Part shown: positions 44,723 to 53,309 of the stretch, one piece after another
Layout of the letters: each line of letters opens with the position of its first letter
How positions within the stretch are numbered: the stretch's first letter is position 1
Source of the DNA: Mesorhizobium ventifaucium
GTDB lineage: Bacteria > Pseudomonadota > Alphaproteobacteria > Rhizobiales > Rhizobiaceae
DNA length: 64,000 nt
Direction of reading: 5' to 3'
NCBI RefSeq assembly: GCF_935822925.1
Contig: NZ_CAKXZS010000011.1
Span: forward strand, 227,282 to 291,281
Translations under genes and position numbers: made by a program
The notes under the pieces: generated by a model
Seen by the model: only the letters and a program-made list of their open reading frames with translations
Told to the model about the DNA's origin: nothing
Database searches by the model: none

Positions 44723-46183
44723 ATGGTGCTGGGCATCAGGCCGGAACAGATCGCCAACGAGCATTTTGATCTGGTCGCTGTCGGTTCCGGTTTCGGTTCG
44801 GCCTTCTTCCTGCATGCGTTCGCCAAGCAGCGAAAGGCGCGCATTCTGGTTCTGGAATGGGGCCGGCACAACACGCATGAATGGCAGCTCGAGCAGAACG
44901 TCAACACCGACATCGAGGACGAGACCACCTACAAGACCAACTCTGACAAGCCGTGGAACTATACCATCGGATTGGGTGGCGGGACGAATTGCTGGTTCGC
45001 GCAGACGCCTCGCTTTCACCCGAACGACTTCAGGCTGAAAAGCCTCTACGGCGTCGGTAACGATTGGCCGATCAGCTATGACGAGCTCGAGCCGTTCTAC
45101 TGCGATGCTGAGGACGTCATGTCGATTTCAGGCGACCCCGACATGGCGGCGATGATGCCGCGTTCCAGGCCATTTCCCCAGCCACCGCATCACATGTCGA
45201 CGCCGGACCGGATGATGAAAGCGGCGCAGCCGGACCAGCATTTTGTCATGCCGACAGCCCGGGCGCGCGTGCCGACTGCGCAGCGGTCTTCGTGCTGCGC
45301 CAACTTGCGATGCGGATTATGCCCGGTCGATGCCAAATTCACCGCCAACAATGGCCTGATGCACGTCTTCGAGCATCCCGACGTTTCGGTCTGCCTTGGC
45401 GCTGAAGTGCGCCGGCTCGACCATATCGGCGGTTCGGTCCGTTCGGTCGCATTCCTGCATGAGGGCAAGGAATATTCGGTCAGCGGCGATCTCTTCATTC
45501 TGGGCGCCAATGCCATCCACAGCCCGGCGATCATGTTGCGGTCCGGCCTGTCGGGCGAATTCGTCGGGCGCGGCCTGCACGAATCCTACGGATGGAATTT
45601 CGAAGCCTATCTCGACGGTGTCGACAATTTCGACGGAAGCACCATCACCACCGGCTTGAATTTCGGCCTTTATGACGGCGCCCATAGATCAGACCATGCG
45701 GCGGCGCTGGTCTATTTCGAAAACCGCTGGCAGCACGGGATGCGCCCCGAAAAGGGACGTGTCCGTCAGACGCTTCCCCTCATCATTGTTACCGAAGACC
45801 TGCTCGACCCGGAAAATCTCGTGATTCTCGACGAGGATGAAAACGCCTTCGTCAGTTTCGCGGGAGCATCCGACTATGCCGTCAAGGGCATGGCGCGGGC
45901 AAAGGAGAAATTGGCGGCGCTTCTGGCGCCGCTGCCGGTCGAAGAGATCTTCGATCGCGGCATCCGGCGCACCGAGTCACATGTCCAGGGCACGTTGCGG
46001 ATGGGCTCGAGCCCGGCGGATTCGGTCGTCGATCGGGACATGATCCACCATCAGCTGAGGAACCTGGTTGTCGTCGGCTCGAGCACATATCCAAGCTGTT
46101 CCTGCGCCAATCCGAGCCTGACGGCGGCAGCCCTCTCCTTGCGGGCGGCGAGCCGGATAGCAGGAAAGGAAATGGCCGGATGA
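44723..46183 (+). CDS. GMC-type FAD-dependent oxidoreductase
   Basis: A 486-residue GMC flavoprotein. The FAD motif is VAVGSGFGSAF (about 18-28), then GLGGGTNCWFAQTPRF, a Cys-rich stretch CCANLRCGLCPVDAKFTANN near residues 190-210, and the C-terminal GTLRMGSSPADS and SSTYPSCSCANPSLT. This family oxidises alcohols or sugars. The stop overlaps the start of a Tat-type small protein gene, as in two-subunit membrane sugar dehydrogenases. Its place within the exopolysaccharide cluster suggests a carbohydrate substrate. Weak ribosome site (AAAGGG) before ATG 44723. Confidence 0.85.
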   Translation: MVLGIRPEQIANEHFDLVAVGSGFGSAFFLHAFAKQRKARILVLEWGRHNTHEWQLEQNVNTDIEDETTYKTNSDKPWNYTIGLGGGTNCWFAQTPRFHPNDFRLKSLYGVGNDWPISYDELEPFYCDAEDVMSISGDPDMAAMMPRSRPFPQPPHHMSTPDRMMKAAQPDQHFVMPTARARVPTAQRSSCCANLRCGLCPVDAKFTANNGLMHVFEHPDVSVCLGAEVRRLDHIGGSVRSVAFLHEGKEYSVSGDLFILGANAIHSPAIMLRSGLSGEFVGRGLHESYGWNFEAYLDGVDNFDGSTITTGLNFGLYDGAHRSDHAAALVYFENRWQHGMRPEKGRVRQTLPLIIVTEDLLDPENLVILDEDENAFVSFAGASDYAVKGMARAKEKLAALLAPLPVEEIFDRGIRRTESHVQGTLRMGSSPADSVVDRDMIHHQLRNLVVVGSSTYPSCSCANPSLTAAALSLRAASRIAGKEMAG

Positions 46184-46629
46184 TCAAGGTTTCGCGACGC
46201 GGGGCACTGGCCATCATGGCTGGCGGAGTTGCTTCGACCGGCATCGCCTACGCCACCGTTTCCTCGCTTTCGGACGAGGACCTGGTGCGCGTCACGCTCG
46301 AAAGATATTTCGGCAGGCTGAACATGCGCATCGAGCATTTGCAGCAGTTCGTCCTGGAGTTTCAGAAGCGGAACCCCTGGATATTTCCGAACACAAAGCT
46401 GGGCGATGCTGTCACTCTGCTTGAGGAGTTGAAATTGGGCGCCGCACGCCGGTTTCTGCCCGAACAGAAAAAAGCGGACCTGAGGCATTTCGACCGTTGG
46501 GTCATTGCCGAGTTCCATATGCTGACCGACTACGCCCGGCGCAGTTCCCCAGCCGACCCGGTCCGGTTCACCGGATGGCAGCCATGCACCAATCCGTTCG
46601 CCAATTTAGAGGCGCAGCAGGATGCTTGA
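46180..46629 (+). CDS. Tat-type small partner of the GMC oxidoreductase
   Basis: A 149-residue protein beginning SRRGALAIMAGGVASTGIAY, a Tat-like signal, followed by a helical region. Size and position correspond to the small subunit of gluconate- or sorbitol-type dehydrogenases, whose Tat signal carries the cofactor-bearing partner across the membrane; sequence support is the layout only. ATGA overlap with the GMC gene implies coupling. Confidence 0.7.
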   Translation: MIKVSRRGALAIMAGGVASTGIAYATVSSLSDEDLVRVTLERYFGRLNMRIEHLQQFVLEFQKRNPWIFPNTKLGDAVTLLEELKLGAARRFLPEQKKADLRHFDRWVIAEFHMLTDYARRSSPADPVRFTGWQPCTNPFANLEAQQDA

Positions 46630-46689
46630 AGGCGGGTTGACAAAACATGCGCCATAAAACTTCGAGAATGCGACAAGGAGCCGAAATCC

Positions 46690-46977
46690 ATGAAAGTCCT
46701 TTTTGCAGGTGGCAACGGTTACACGCCGCGGGCCGAAGGCGTCCCCTTGGTCGTTTGTCCCACGAATGTCGAGTTCCATGAATTGGGCGACGATCTGCGC
46801 GAGTTGCATTCAGCTCTTGATCGCGGCGGAATGGACGAGCTTGCGCGTGCCTTCCTTCGACGCGCTGAAGGATGCGCCGACCGCGCCGGTCATCTTCGAC
46901 GGCCGAAATCTGTACGACCCGAAGGTTATCGCTCGACATCGCGTCGAATACCGCAGCATCGCCAGGATGGCGGCTGA
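46690..46977 (+). CDS. Unknown small protein (possibly chimeric frame)
   Basis: A 95-residue frame with a good ribosome site (AAGGAG, nine bases before ATG 46690). The first half (FAGGNGYTPRAEGVPLVV, EFHELGDDLRELHSAL) is not recognised. The second half is antiparallel in reading to nothing but lies out of frame over the ugd remnant, so its protein sequence there is probably meaningless. It may be what remains of a gene truncated by the duplication. Confidence 0.35.
   Translation: MKVLFAGGNGYTPRAEGVPLVVCPTNVEFHELGDDLRELHSALDRGGMDELARAFLRRAEGCADRAGHLRRPKSVRPEGYRSTSRRIPQHRQDGG
46817..46975 (+). pseudogene. Fragment of UDP-glucose dehydrogenase C terminus
   Basis: LIAAEWTSLRVPSFDALKD, then [19 protein letters not shown] and VEYRSIARMAA match the end of ugd ([18 protein letters not shown] ... 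[18 protein letters not shown]). About 53 codons remain without the rest of the enzyme; the original stop is changed so the frame runs on to 47002. Confidence 0.85.
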
Positions 46978-46998
46978 GGGGCTGGAACGGAGAGCGGA

Positions 46999-48069
46999 AT
47001 GAACATCCTCCTTGCAAGCGCCCATCCTTACATCCCCCAGATTTCAGGGGGCGCCCAATCGAGCACGCACGAACTTGCGATCGAATTCATTCGTCGCGGC
47101 CACAATGTCAGCGTCCTGTCGGGGTTAACGGCCGACGGGTTGCTTGGCTTCAGTAGCCGACTGAAACTGAAACTTCTGTCCCAGCGCTACGTCGTAGACA
47201 ACGCTCTCGGCTATGCGGTTTTTCGTTCATGGTTCTCCTGGGAGGTTGCCGATGAGGTGGCTGCCCGCCTCAACGCCAATGTCGTCGTTCTGCAGTCCGG
47301 ATATCCGGTCAAGATCGCCTTGGCTCTGAGAAAAGCAAAAGCGAGACTCTTCATTTATCTGCGAAACGTCGAATTGGAAGACCTCGGGGGTGACCTACGC
47401 GCGCTGAAAAATGTTTCCTACATTGCAAACTCGCGGTTTACGGCCAAACGGTACAACGATCTGTTTGGAATAGATGCCGAGATGGTCCACCCACTCGTAC
47501 GGCGCGAAAACTACGAAACCAGATCAACCCGCGAGAACGTGACCTTCATCAATCCACACCCCTTGAAGGGGCTGGAAACTGCACTCTCCATCGCCGAGCG
47601 ATGCCCGGAAATACCGTTCAGTTTCATCGAAACGTGGACCCTTAGCGCCGAGCAGAAAGAGCTACTGAAGCAACGGATCGCGGCGTTAGGCAACGTGACC
47701 CTGAGGCCTGGGACCAAGGACATGAAATCAGTCTATGGAAAGGCGAAGATCGTTCTTGCGCCAAGCCAATGGGAAGAAGCGTTCGGCCGGATTGCGGCTG
47801 AAGCGCACTTCAGCGGCATACCGGTCGTCGGGTCCAGTTGCGGTGGCCTTCCCGAAGCGATCGGCCCGGGAGGCATCCTTGTAGATAGAGAGGCGTCTGT
47901 GGAGGAATGGATTTCCGCAATCAAGAGGCTTTGGCACGACGAGACCTACTATGCGGAGAAATCGGCCATTGCACGATCCTATTCAAACCGCCCGGAAATG
48001 GATCGCGAAAGGCAACTCGATCGCTTGTTGCATCTGTTCGAAACGCCGCTCGAATTGGCTACGATCTAA
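46999..48069 (+). CDS. Family 4 glycosyltransferase
   Basis: A 356-residue GT-B glycosyltransferase. The N terminus has LLASAHPYIPQISGGAQSST with the acceptor-site Gly-Gly, and the C-terminal donor domain has APSQWEEAFGRIAAEAHFSG then IPVVGSSCGGLPEAIG. GGAGAGCGGA precedes ATG 46999. The sugar is unknown. Base composition is slightly lower in GC than its neighbours, which could mean recent transfer. Confidence 0.85.
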   Translation: MNILLASAHPYIPQISGGAQSSTHELAIEFIRRGHNVSVLSGLTADGLLGFSSRLKLKLLSQRYVVDNALGYAVFRSWFSWEVADEVAARLNANVVVLQSGYPVKIALALRKAKARLFIYLRNVELEDLGGDLRALKNVSYIANSRFTAKRYNDLFGIDAEMVHPLVRRENYETRSTRENVTFINPHPLKGLETALSIAERCPEIPFSFIETWTLSAEQKELLKQRIAALGNVTLRPGTKDMKSVYGKAKIVLAPSQWEEAFGRIAAEAHFSGIPVVGSSCGGLPEAIGPGGILVDREASVEEWISAIKRLWHDETYYAEKSAIARSYSNRPEMDRERQLDRLLHLFETPLELATI

Positions 48070-48071
48070 CA

Positions 48072-48218
48072 ATCCGTATCCTGTTTACGAGTGATAGTGC
48101 CTATTTTTCGCAACAGTCGGGAGGGGCTTCAGTTGAGCGCCCGCCACCGGCAATCGGGCTCAAATGGCAGGGAAGCGACGTTGGCCTGCTGTGCAGGCCG
48201 CAGCGGCGGCTGGACTGA
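48072..48218 (+). pseudogene. N-terminal remnant of a second family 4 glycosyltransferase
   Basis: Just after the GT4 gene, one frame reads IRILFTSDSAYFSQQSGGAS then AIGLKWQGSDVGLLCRPQRR and stops. This has the pattern of a GT4 N terminus, but the start codon is gone and nothing follows. Between 48219 and 48379 nothing else is recognisable. Confidence 0.6.
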
Positions 48219-48379
48219 GATTCGGTGGCGGCACTCCGATTCGGAGGAGCCGCGATGAATCCCGCACGGCAACTTGTCTAGTCTATTTTCTGGCGGTATT
48301 GGAACGCGCTACACAGGGGCAGTCGCGCGAAGGCGCTTAGCCGGCGTCGCGCGAGCCTAATGCCTTGTTGATCGAAACT

Positions 48380-49258
48380 TCAGGATCGATACGCCGGTCG
48401 CCCCACAGCGAGGCGCACCAACTCGAATTGCGCCGTCAGCATTAGAACCACTATGACGGCAACGACACCGGGCTTGGCCCACATTTCCATGCCCCCCCTG
48501 ATCGTCCACCGCGCCTGCTCGATCGATTCCCTTGCAAACATCCTGGCTGCGCCGGCTATCTTTTCGGCCTTCATCTTTTCGAGATGCCAGCGCCCCCCCA
48601 CAACTCGCCGACGCTTGCGGATGAGATCCATGAGTTTCGCGCGGGTTGGATGCTTAACGGTCATCTCGGGTACGTAGAGCAGCTTGTATCCCGCCGCCAC
48701 GATCCGCCGCGAACAGTCGATGTCGCCGCCGGACAGCAGGTCTTGGTTGAAGCCGCCGATCGAACGCAACAACTCGCGCCTACAAAGCCAGTTGGCTGTC
48801 ACGCAATGGCCAAACTGGACATTGACCTCTTGATTGAAGGCGATCAGCTCCTCGTAGCGAGCGCTGAACGGCCCGGCCTTGTCCTCACGAAACAGTGTAA
48901 TGTGCCCGGCATAGACGTCTACGTCGGGTAGGCGCTTAGTCGCAGAGATCGCTTGCATAACCCAGTCGGGATCAGCCACGCAGTCGCCGTCGGTAAACAG
49001 CACAAATTCGCCACGCGCGGCGGCGAGCCCAAGATTTCGCGCCCGGTAGGAACCGGGCTGCGGCTCAGACAGAAATTTGACGAAGGGAAAGCGTCGCACG
49101 ACTTCGGCGGTGCCATCCGTCGAGCCATTGTCCACGACGATGACTTCGAAACAACTCTTGGGAGCGGTCTGGTTCGCTATCGATTGGAGTGTGGCCACAA
49201 TCCGGCCTTCGCCGTTCCACACCGGGATTATGATGCTCACGTAAGGATCGTCAACCAT
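48380..49258 (-). CDS. Family 2 glycosyltransferase
   Basis: A 292-residue GT-A enzyme: VSIIIPVWNGEGRIVATLQS, VVDNGSTDGTAEVV, the DxD-like FTDGDCVADPDW, and a C-terminal membrane segment (VVAVIVVLMLTAQFELVRLA). It is anchored on the inner membrane. It is on the opposite strand to the GT4 gene and in line with the PRTase-HAD gene upstream (71-base gap). Confidence 0.85.
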   Translation of the reverse strand: MVDDPYVSIIIPVWNGEGRIVATLQSIANQTAPKSCFEVIVVDNGSTDGTAEVVRRFPFVKFLSEPQPGSYRARNLGLAAARGEFVLFTDGDCVADPDWVMQAISATKRLPDVDVYAGHITLFREDKAGPFSARYEELIAFNQEVNVQFGHCVTANWLCRRELLRSIGGFNQDLLSGGDIDCSRRIVAAGYKLLYVPEMTVKHPTRAKLMDLIRKRRRVVGGRWHLEKMKAEKIAGAARMFARESIEQARWTIRGGMEMWAKPGVVAVIVVLMLTAQFELVRLAVGRPAYRS

Positions 49259-49329
49259 GAGAACGCTCCTCGTAGTCGCCGCAAATCAAAACTGGTTCCC
49301 GTAACCCGGGACAGGTCCGGCCGCGCAAA

Positions 49330-50355
49330 TCAATTGGCTCCTCTGAGCTTATCCTTGAGTGCCCTGTACCCACTTTCGCCAAGCATCGCCCGCGCTGCTT
49401 TTTTCAGGACCGCCTGACGACCTGCGGGCTCGCCCACCTGCTTGAGCCGGTTGGGAAGATTTCTGGTCGCCTGGCTCAGCGCTGCCAGCGACAGCGGCTG
49501 CGGCAAGCATACCTGATGTGTTTCAACGCAAAGCACGGGCTTTCCCGAGAGCTTCGCGATCTTGGCAGCCTGATGGTGCTCGCTTTCGATGAACAGGATG
49601 GCATCGGATTTAACGTAGAAATCCGCCTTGAAACTGCCATGCACGCCAAGCCGCTGCCGCTCCGCCTTGCTTGGCAGGTCGAGCATGATCAGTTCGTCGT
49701 ATTTGATGCCGTGCTTTTCGAGCCAAGCTTCGGTGAGCCTTCGGTATTTCTCGAGCCGGCTGGTGACCAGCCAACCGATCTTGCGGGTTGGCCCATACAT
49801 TGGCAACGCTTCGCTGAGGAATTTTTCGTAGGCGGGTCCGTCGTCGTTTTCCGCGTCGGTAGGATCCAGACAAAGCACGCCGTCAATATCAACGCAGCTT
49901 TGTTCAAGGAAAATATGGTGCATGAAATTCCATTGGAACATGCGCGGATGTGGCGCTACCTCGAATACGAAGTCGATATCCTGGTGTCGGGGAAGATGTC
50001 CATACACAGCCGCAAAAATGAATTCCGCACTTATCCCTGCCGCCTGTATACGCCGTCGCGCATCGCGCATGGCGTCCCCGCGGTTCACGCTGTCGTCGAT
50101 CACCAGGATTTTGCGCATTTCGACTACCGGGCGATCAAGCGCAGCGCGGCGCTTGGTGCTGATCCCGGAAGTGTATGTCTTTCCTGCAATGAAGTTGTCG
50201 AGATCGGTCATTTGAATGTTCGCGGCCAGACTGAGCAGATTTGCCGCCAAGATGCCGCTGCGCGGAATGCCAACGACGAGATCGATATCACGAGGCAGCC
50301 GATGCAGGTTGCCGACGATAGTGTCGTTCATGTCTGCGATCGATCGATAGTGCAT
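49330..50355 (-). CDS. Phosphoribosyltransferase-HAD fusion protein
   Basis: A 341-residue two-domain protein. The first ~150 residues form a type I phosphoribosyltransferase: DLVVGIPRSGILAANLLSLA and the PRPP loop ILVIDDSVNRGDAM. The second part starts with a HAD-like motif CVDIDGVLCLDPTDAENDDG (DxDGVL) and runs through a region with a Thr-containing motif II (GWLVTSRLEKYR) and a Lys-containing motif. Such fusions are occasionally annotated in polysaccharide loci; the substrate is unknown. The larger upstream frame overlaps the flippase gene in antisense and was rejected; AAGGA precedes ATG 50355. Confidence 0.8.
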   Translation of the reverse strand: MHYRSIADMNDTIVGNLHRLPRDIDLVVGIPRSGILAANLLSLAANIQMTDLDNFIAGKTYTSGISTKRRAALDRPVVEMRKILVIDDSVNRGDAMRDARRRIQAAGISAEFIFAAVYGHLPRHQDIDFVFEVAPHPRMFQWNFMHHIFLEQSCVDIDGVLCLDPTDAENDDGPAYEKFLSEALPMYGPTRKIGWLVTSRLEKYRRLTEAWLEKHGIKYDELIMLDLPSKAERQRLGVHGSFKADFYVKSDAILFIESEHHQAAKIAKLSGKPVLCVETHQVCLPQPLSLAALSQATRNLPNRLKQVGEPAGRQAVLKKAARAMLGESGYRALKDKLRGAN

Positions 50356-50426
50356 GATCCAAATCCTTGTCTTCTGTTCATGGCGAACGTTTGAAACCGC
50401 GAATTCGGTCGAAACCGCAAACACGA

Positions 50427-51923
50427 CTATTTTGCGTCCCTTTCCACGAAGCACGGCCTCCTGGCCGGGAGAAATTTCAGCACCTCGCGCATAGCTTCTC
50501 GGCCAAACGGAAACAGCATGGCCACGGCGAAGGCCACTGCATAGGAAAGGAGCGCGGCTGCAATCAGGGCCGCGAGATGGGAATCGGGCAGCGAAGGCCT
50601 CGCAAACCAGACAGCCGCCAAGGCGAGATGGCCGCCCAGAACAAATGGCGTGGCTGCGCGTAACATGTCGCCTGCCCGAAGCGGCCCGGTCCTGCCGATA
50701 TACATCCACAGGAAAGGCGTTCTCAGATATTCGCTGACCGCATAGGCGATCGCCACGCCCAGCGCGCCATAGGGCAGACCGAGTAGGAAGGCCAGCACCG
50801 AGGTCACGGCTGTGACGATGCCCCAGCGCATGAAATCGCCCGAACGGCCCTGGCTGATGAAAAGCCATCCCGCCGGGTTGTTGAGCGGCTGCAGCAGCCC
50901 GGCAAAACCGAGCGCCAGGAAGATGCTGGAACTCTGCCGCCACTGCTCGCCGAGCACGAACGGTATCAGCACGTCGGCCATGGCGGTGGCGAAGGCGACA
51001 CCTGGAAGTGCAACCAGCAAGATCAGCGGCATGACGCGAAGATAGGCGCTGCGGTAGCGATCCGGCTCGTCCTTCAGCCTGGAAAGAGCCGGCACCATGA
51101 CCTTCGACAGCGGGTTGGTGATCTGGCTCAGCGGAAACAGAAGCAGCTTGTAGGCGCGGTCATAGAGGCCGAGCTGGGCCTCGCCCCAATATTTGCCAAT
51201 CAGCACATTGTCGAGATTGCGGGCAAAGTAATTGGCGAAATTGAATCCGGTGATGCCGGCGCCGAAATTGATCAGTTCGCTGATGCCGTCGACCTTGCGC
51301 GGCAGGCTGGGGCGCCACCGCGAGCTTGCCCAGAAGCAAATCGTGGGCAGCACGGCTGCTGTCAGCGTGCCAGCAAAAAGCGCCCAGTAGGAACGGTCGA
51401 TGAAAGTCCAGGCGATCGATACGATGAGGCCGGCGACTGCACTTGCGACGTCGATGATGGCCAGGCGCGCGAACTGCATGCGGCGTGTCAGCAGCGCCAG
51501 ATGCTGGGCGCCCAACCCATAGGTTATGATCTGCAGCCCAAGTGCTGCCACCAGACCTGCAACCCGCGGTTCGCCGTAGAAGGCGGCGACCAGCGGCGCC
51601 GCGCCGGCCAGCACGCAGGCGAGCAGTGCGCTGACCGCGACATTGACCCAGAAGAGGTAATTGACCTCCTCATGCTTGATTCCGCTTTTCTGGACCGTCG
51701 CCTGGGTCAGCCCGAAATCCTGGAACAGCGCGATGAAGGCCAGCACCGGCGCGCACATCGCCACGACGCCGAAGTCCTGCGGCGACAGCAGGCGCGACAG
51801 CACGATGACGGAGACGATCTGTGTCGCAACCCGCACCGATTGCGCCAAAGCCGTAATGATAGCGCCGCGTCCGACCGATCTGCGGAGAGAGCCCTCTGGC
51901 GGGTCGAATGCATTGGCTTGCAA
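50427..51923 (-). CDS. exoT: Polysaccharide flippase (Wzx/ExoT-like)
   Basis: A 498-residue membrane protein with about 14 hydrophobic segments and the MATE/MOP pattern of lipid-linked oligosaccharide flippases: VIVLSRLLSPQDFGVVAMCA, FGLTQATVQ and NLDNVLIGKYWGEAQLGLYD. It should move repeat units across the inner membrane to the polymerase. The start appears to be TTG 51923 (AGGGA upstream); no ATG fits. exoT is the closest rhizobial name, but the assignment to one polymer is not proven. Confidence 0.85.
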   Translation of the reverse strand: MQANAFDPPEGSLRRSVGRGAIITALAQSVRVATQIVSVIVLSRLLSPQDFGVVAMCAPVLAFIALFQDFGLTQATVQKSGIKHEEVNYLFWVNVAVSALLACVLAGAAPLVAAFYGEPRVAGLVAALGLQIITYGLGAQHLALLTRRMQFARLAIIDVASAVAGLIVSIAWTFIDRSYWALFAGTLTAAVLPTICFWASSRWRPSLPRKVDGISELINFGAGITGFNFANYFARNLDNVLIGKYWGEAQLGLYDRAYKLLLFPLSQITNPLSKVMVPALSRLKDEPDRYRSAYLRVMPLILLVALPGVAFATAMADVLIPFVLGEQWRQSSSIFLALGFAGLLQPLNNPAGWLFISQGRSGDFMRWGIVTAVTSVLAFLLGLPYGALGVAIAYAVSEYLRTPFLWMYIGRTGPLRAGDMLRAATPFVLGGHLALAAVWFARPSLPDSHLAALIAAALLSYAVAFAVAMLFPFGREAMREVLKFLPARRPCFVERDAK

Positions 51924-52004
51924 ATTCAGGGTCCCTGATTTTCGTGGCGGGTCCCGGAGTCCCGACCCATGCCCGATACCACCACCAAACTACGGCAATA
52001 ATTT

Positions 52005-52062
52005 TGCAACGCAACAAAAAACGTGGATTCTTGCTACACTGCACCAAAAATGTTGCGATGCA
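52005..52062. promoter_or_regulatory. Two TGC-N3-GCA motifs in the flippase/exoL divergent region
   Basis: TGCAACGCA (52005-52013) and TGCGATGCA (52054-52062) lie in the 191-base gap between the flippase gene (minus) and exoL (plus), so either or both promoters could be controlled. Confidence 0.5.
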
Positions 52063-52114
52063 GCACGAGCTGTACTAGGATTCTTTCGGGTGGGCCAACA
52101 GCGGTCGAGTTTTC

Positions 52115-53284
52115 ATGCTGCATGTCTTGTACTTGGTGCACGACGTCTCCGATCCGGCAGTGCGCCGGCGGATCATAATGCTCAAGGCAGGCGGTGCCCA
52201 GGTCACACTGGCAGGCTTTCGCCGGTCAGCAAGCCCGATCGCCGAGGTCGAGGGCTTGCATCCGATCGATCTTGGCGCAACGCGCGACGGCCGATTCGCC
52301 CAGCGGCTGGCAGCGGTCACCAAGGCGGCGGTTTCGATCGGGTCGAAACTCGGTTCGATGCCCAGACCAGACCTCATCATCGCGCGCAATCTGGAAATGC
52401 TGGCGCTTGCCCGGCGTGCCAAATCGGCGTTCCAGGCAACGGTGCCGATCGTCTATGAGTGTCTCGACATCCATCGTCTGATGCTTCGCAACGATTTTCT
52501 GGGCAAGGCGATGCGCGGCGCGGAGCGCTATCTGGCCAGGGATGTAAAGCTGCTGGTCACCAGTTCGCCGGCCTTCATCGCCAACTATTTCAAGCCGTTC
52601 GGGCAGATTTCTGCGCCGGTCGAACTGCTCGAAAACAAATATTTCGAGCCTGCCGCGGTTTCGCTGAATGATCGCACAGCGGCGGAGCCCGTCGCTCCGC
52701 CTTGGCGGATCGGCTGGTTCGGCGCGCTCCGGTGCCGCCGCTCTCTGGAACTGCTGGCCGAATTTTCCCGACGATTCGAGGGCCGCTTCGAAATCATCCT
52801 CAGGGGCCGTCCGGCGCTTTCCGAATTTCCGGATTTCCACGGTTTCGTCGAATCTGAGCCTTGGCTCTCGTTTGGCGGACCCTATCGGAATCCCGAAGAT
52901 ATGGCGACGATCTACCGTGAGGTTCACTTTTCCTGGGCCATCGATTTTTTCGAGCAGGGGCTGAATTCTGAATGGCTGCTGCCCAACCGCCTCTACGAGG
53001 GCTGCCGCTTCGGCGCCGTGCCGATCTCGATGGGTAACACCGAAACCGGCCGGTTCCTCGACCAGCAGGGAATCGGCGTTCTCTTGCCTCAAGCCACTCC
53101 CGAGGCACTCGAAGCCGCCTTGGGCGAGTTGGAGGAGCATCGTTTCGGGAAATTGCGGGCGCGTGTTCTTGCCCGCAATCCGCGAACCTGGAGCCACGAT
53201 CGCAGCGATTGCCGGGCGCTTGTCGAGAAGCTTCGCGGGCTGACGGTCGCGCCCGGTTCATATGCTGCCGAGGCACTGGCTTAG
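52115..53284 (+). CDS. exoL: Succinoglycan-type glucosyltransferase ExoL
   Basis: A 389-residue glycosyltransferase whose N terminus LYLVHDVSDPAVRRRIIMLK, followed by GAQVTLAGF, matches the ExoL pattern. The donor-domain end holds SEWLLPNRLYEGCRFGAVPI and GVLLPQATPEALEAAL. It adds a glucose to the growing lipid-linked unit on the cytoplasmic face. It begins the exoL-exoA-exoM-exoO run, whose genes are coupled or nearly so. Confidence 0.85.
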   Translation: MLHVLYLVHDVSDPAVRRRIIMLKAGGAQVTLAGFRRSASPIAEVEGLHPIDLGATRDGRFAQRLAAVTKAAVSIGSKLGSMPRPDLIIARNLEMLALARRAKSAFQATVPIVYECLDIHRLMLRNDFLGKAMRGAERYLARDVKLLVTSSPAFIANYFKPFGQISAPVELLENKYFEPAAVSLNDRTAAEPVAPPWRIGWFGALRCRRSLELLAEFSRRFEGRFEIILRGRPALSEFPDFHGFVESEPWLSFGGPYRNPEDMATIYREVHFSWAIDFFEQGLNSEWLLPNRLYEGCRFGAVPISMGNTETGRFLDQQGIGVLLPQATPEALEAALGELEEHRFGKLRARVLARNPRTWSHDRSDCRALVEKLRGLTVAPGSYAAEALA

Positions 53285-53309
53285 GATGGCTAGGGAAGGA
53301 CATGGGCCC

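Noticed and set aside
50356..50943. N-terminal extension of the phosphoribosyltransferase-HAD frame
   Set aside because: It lies out of frame over the 3' end of the flippase gene and shows no domain.
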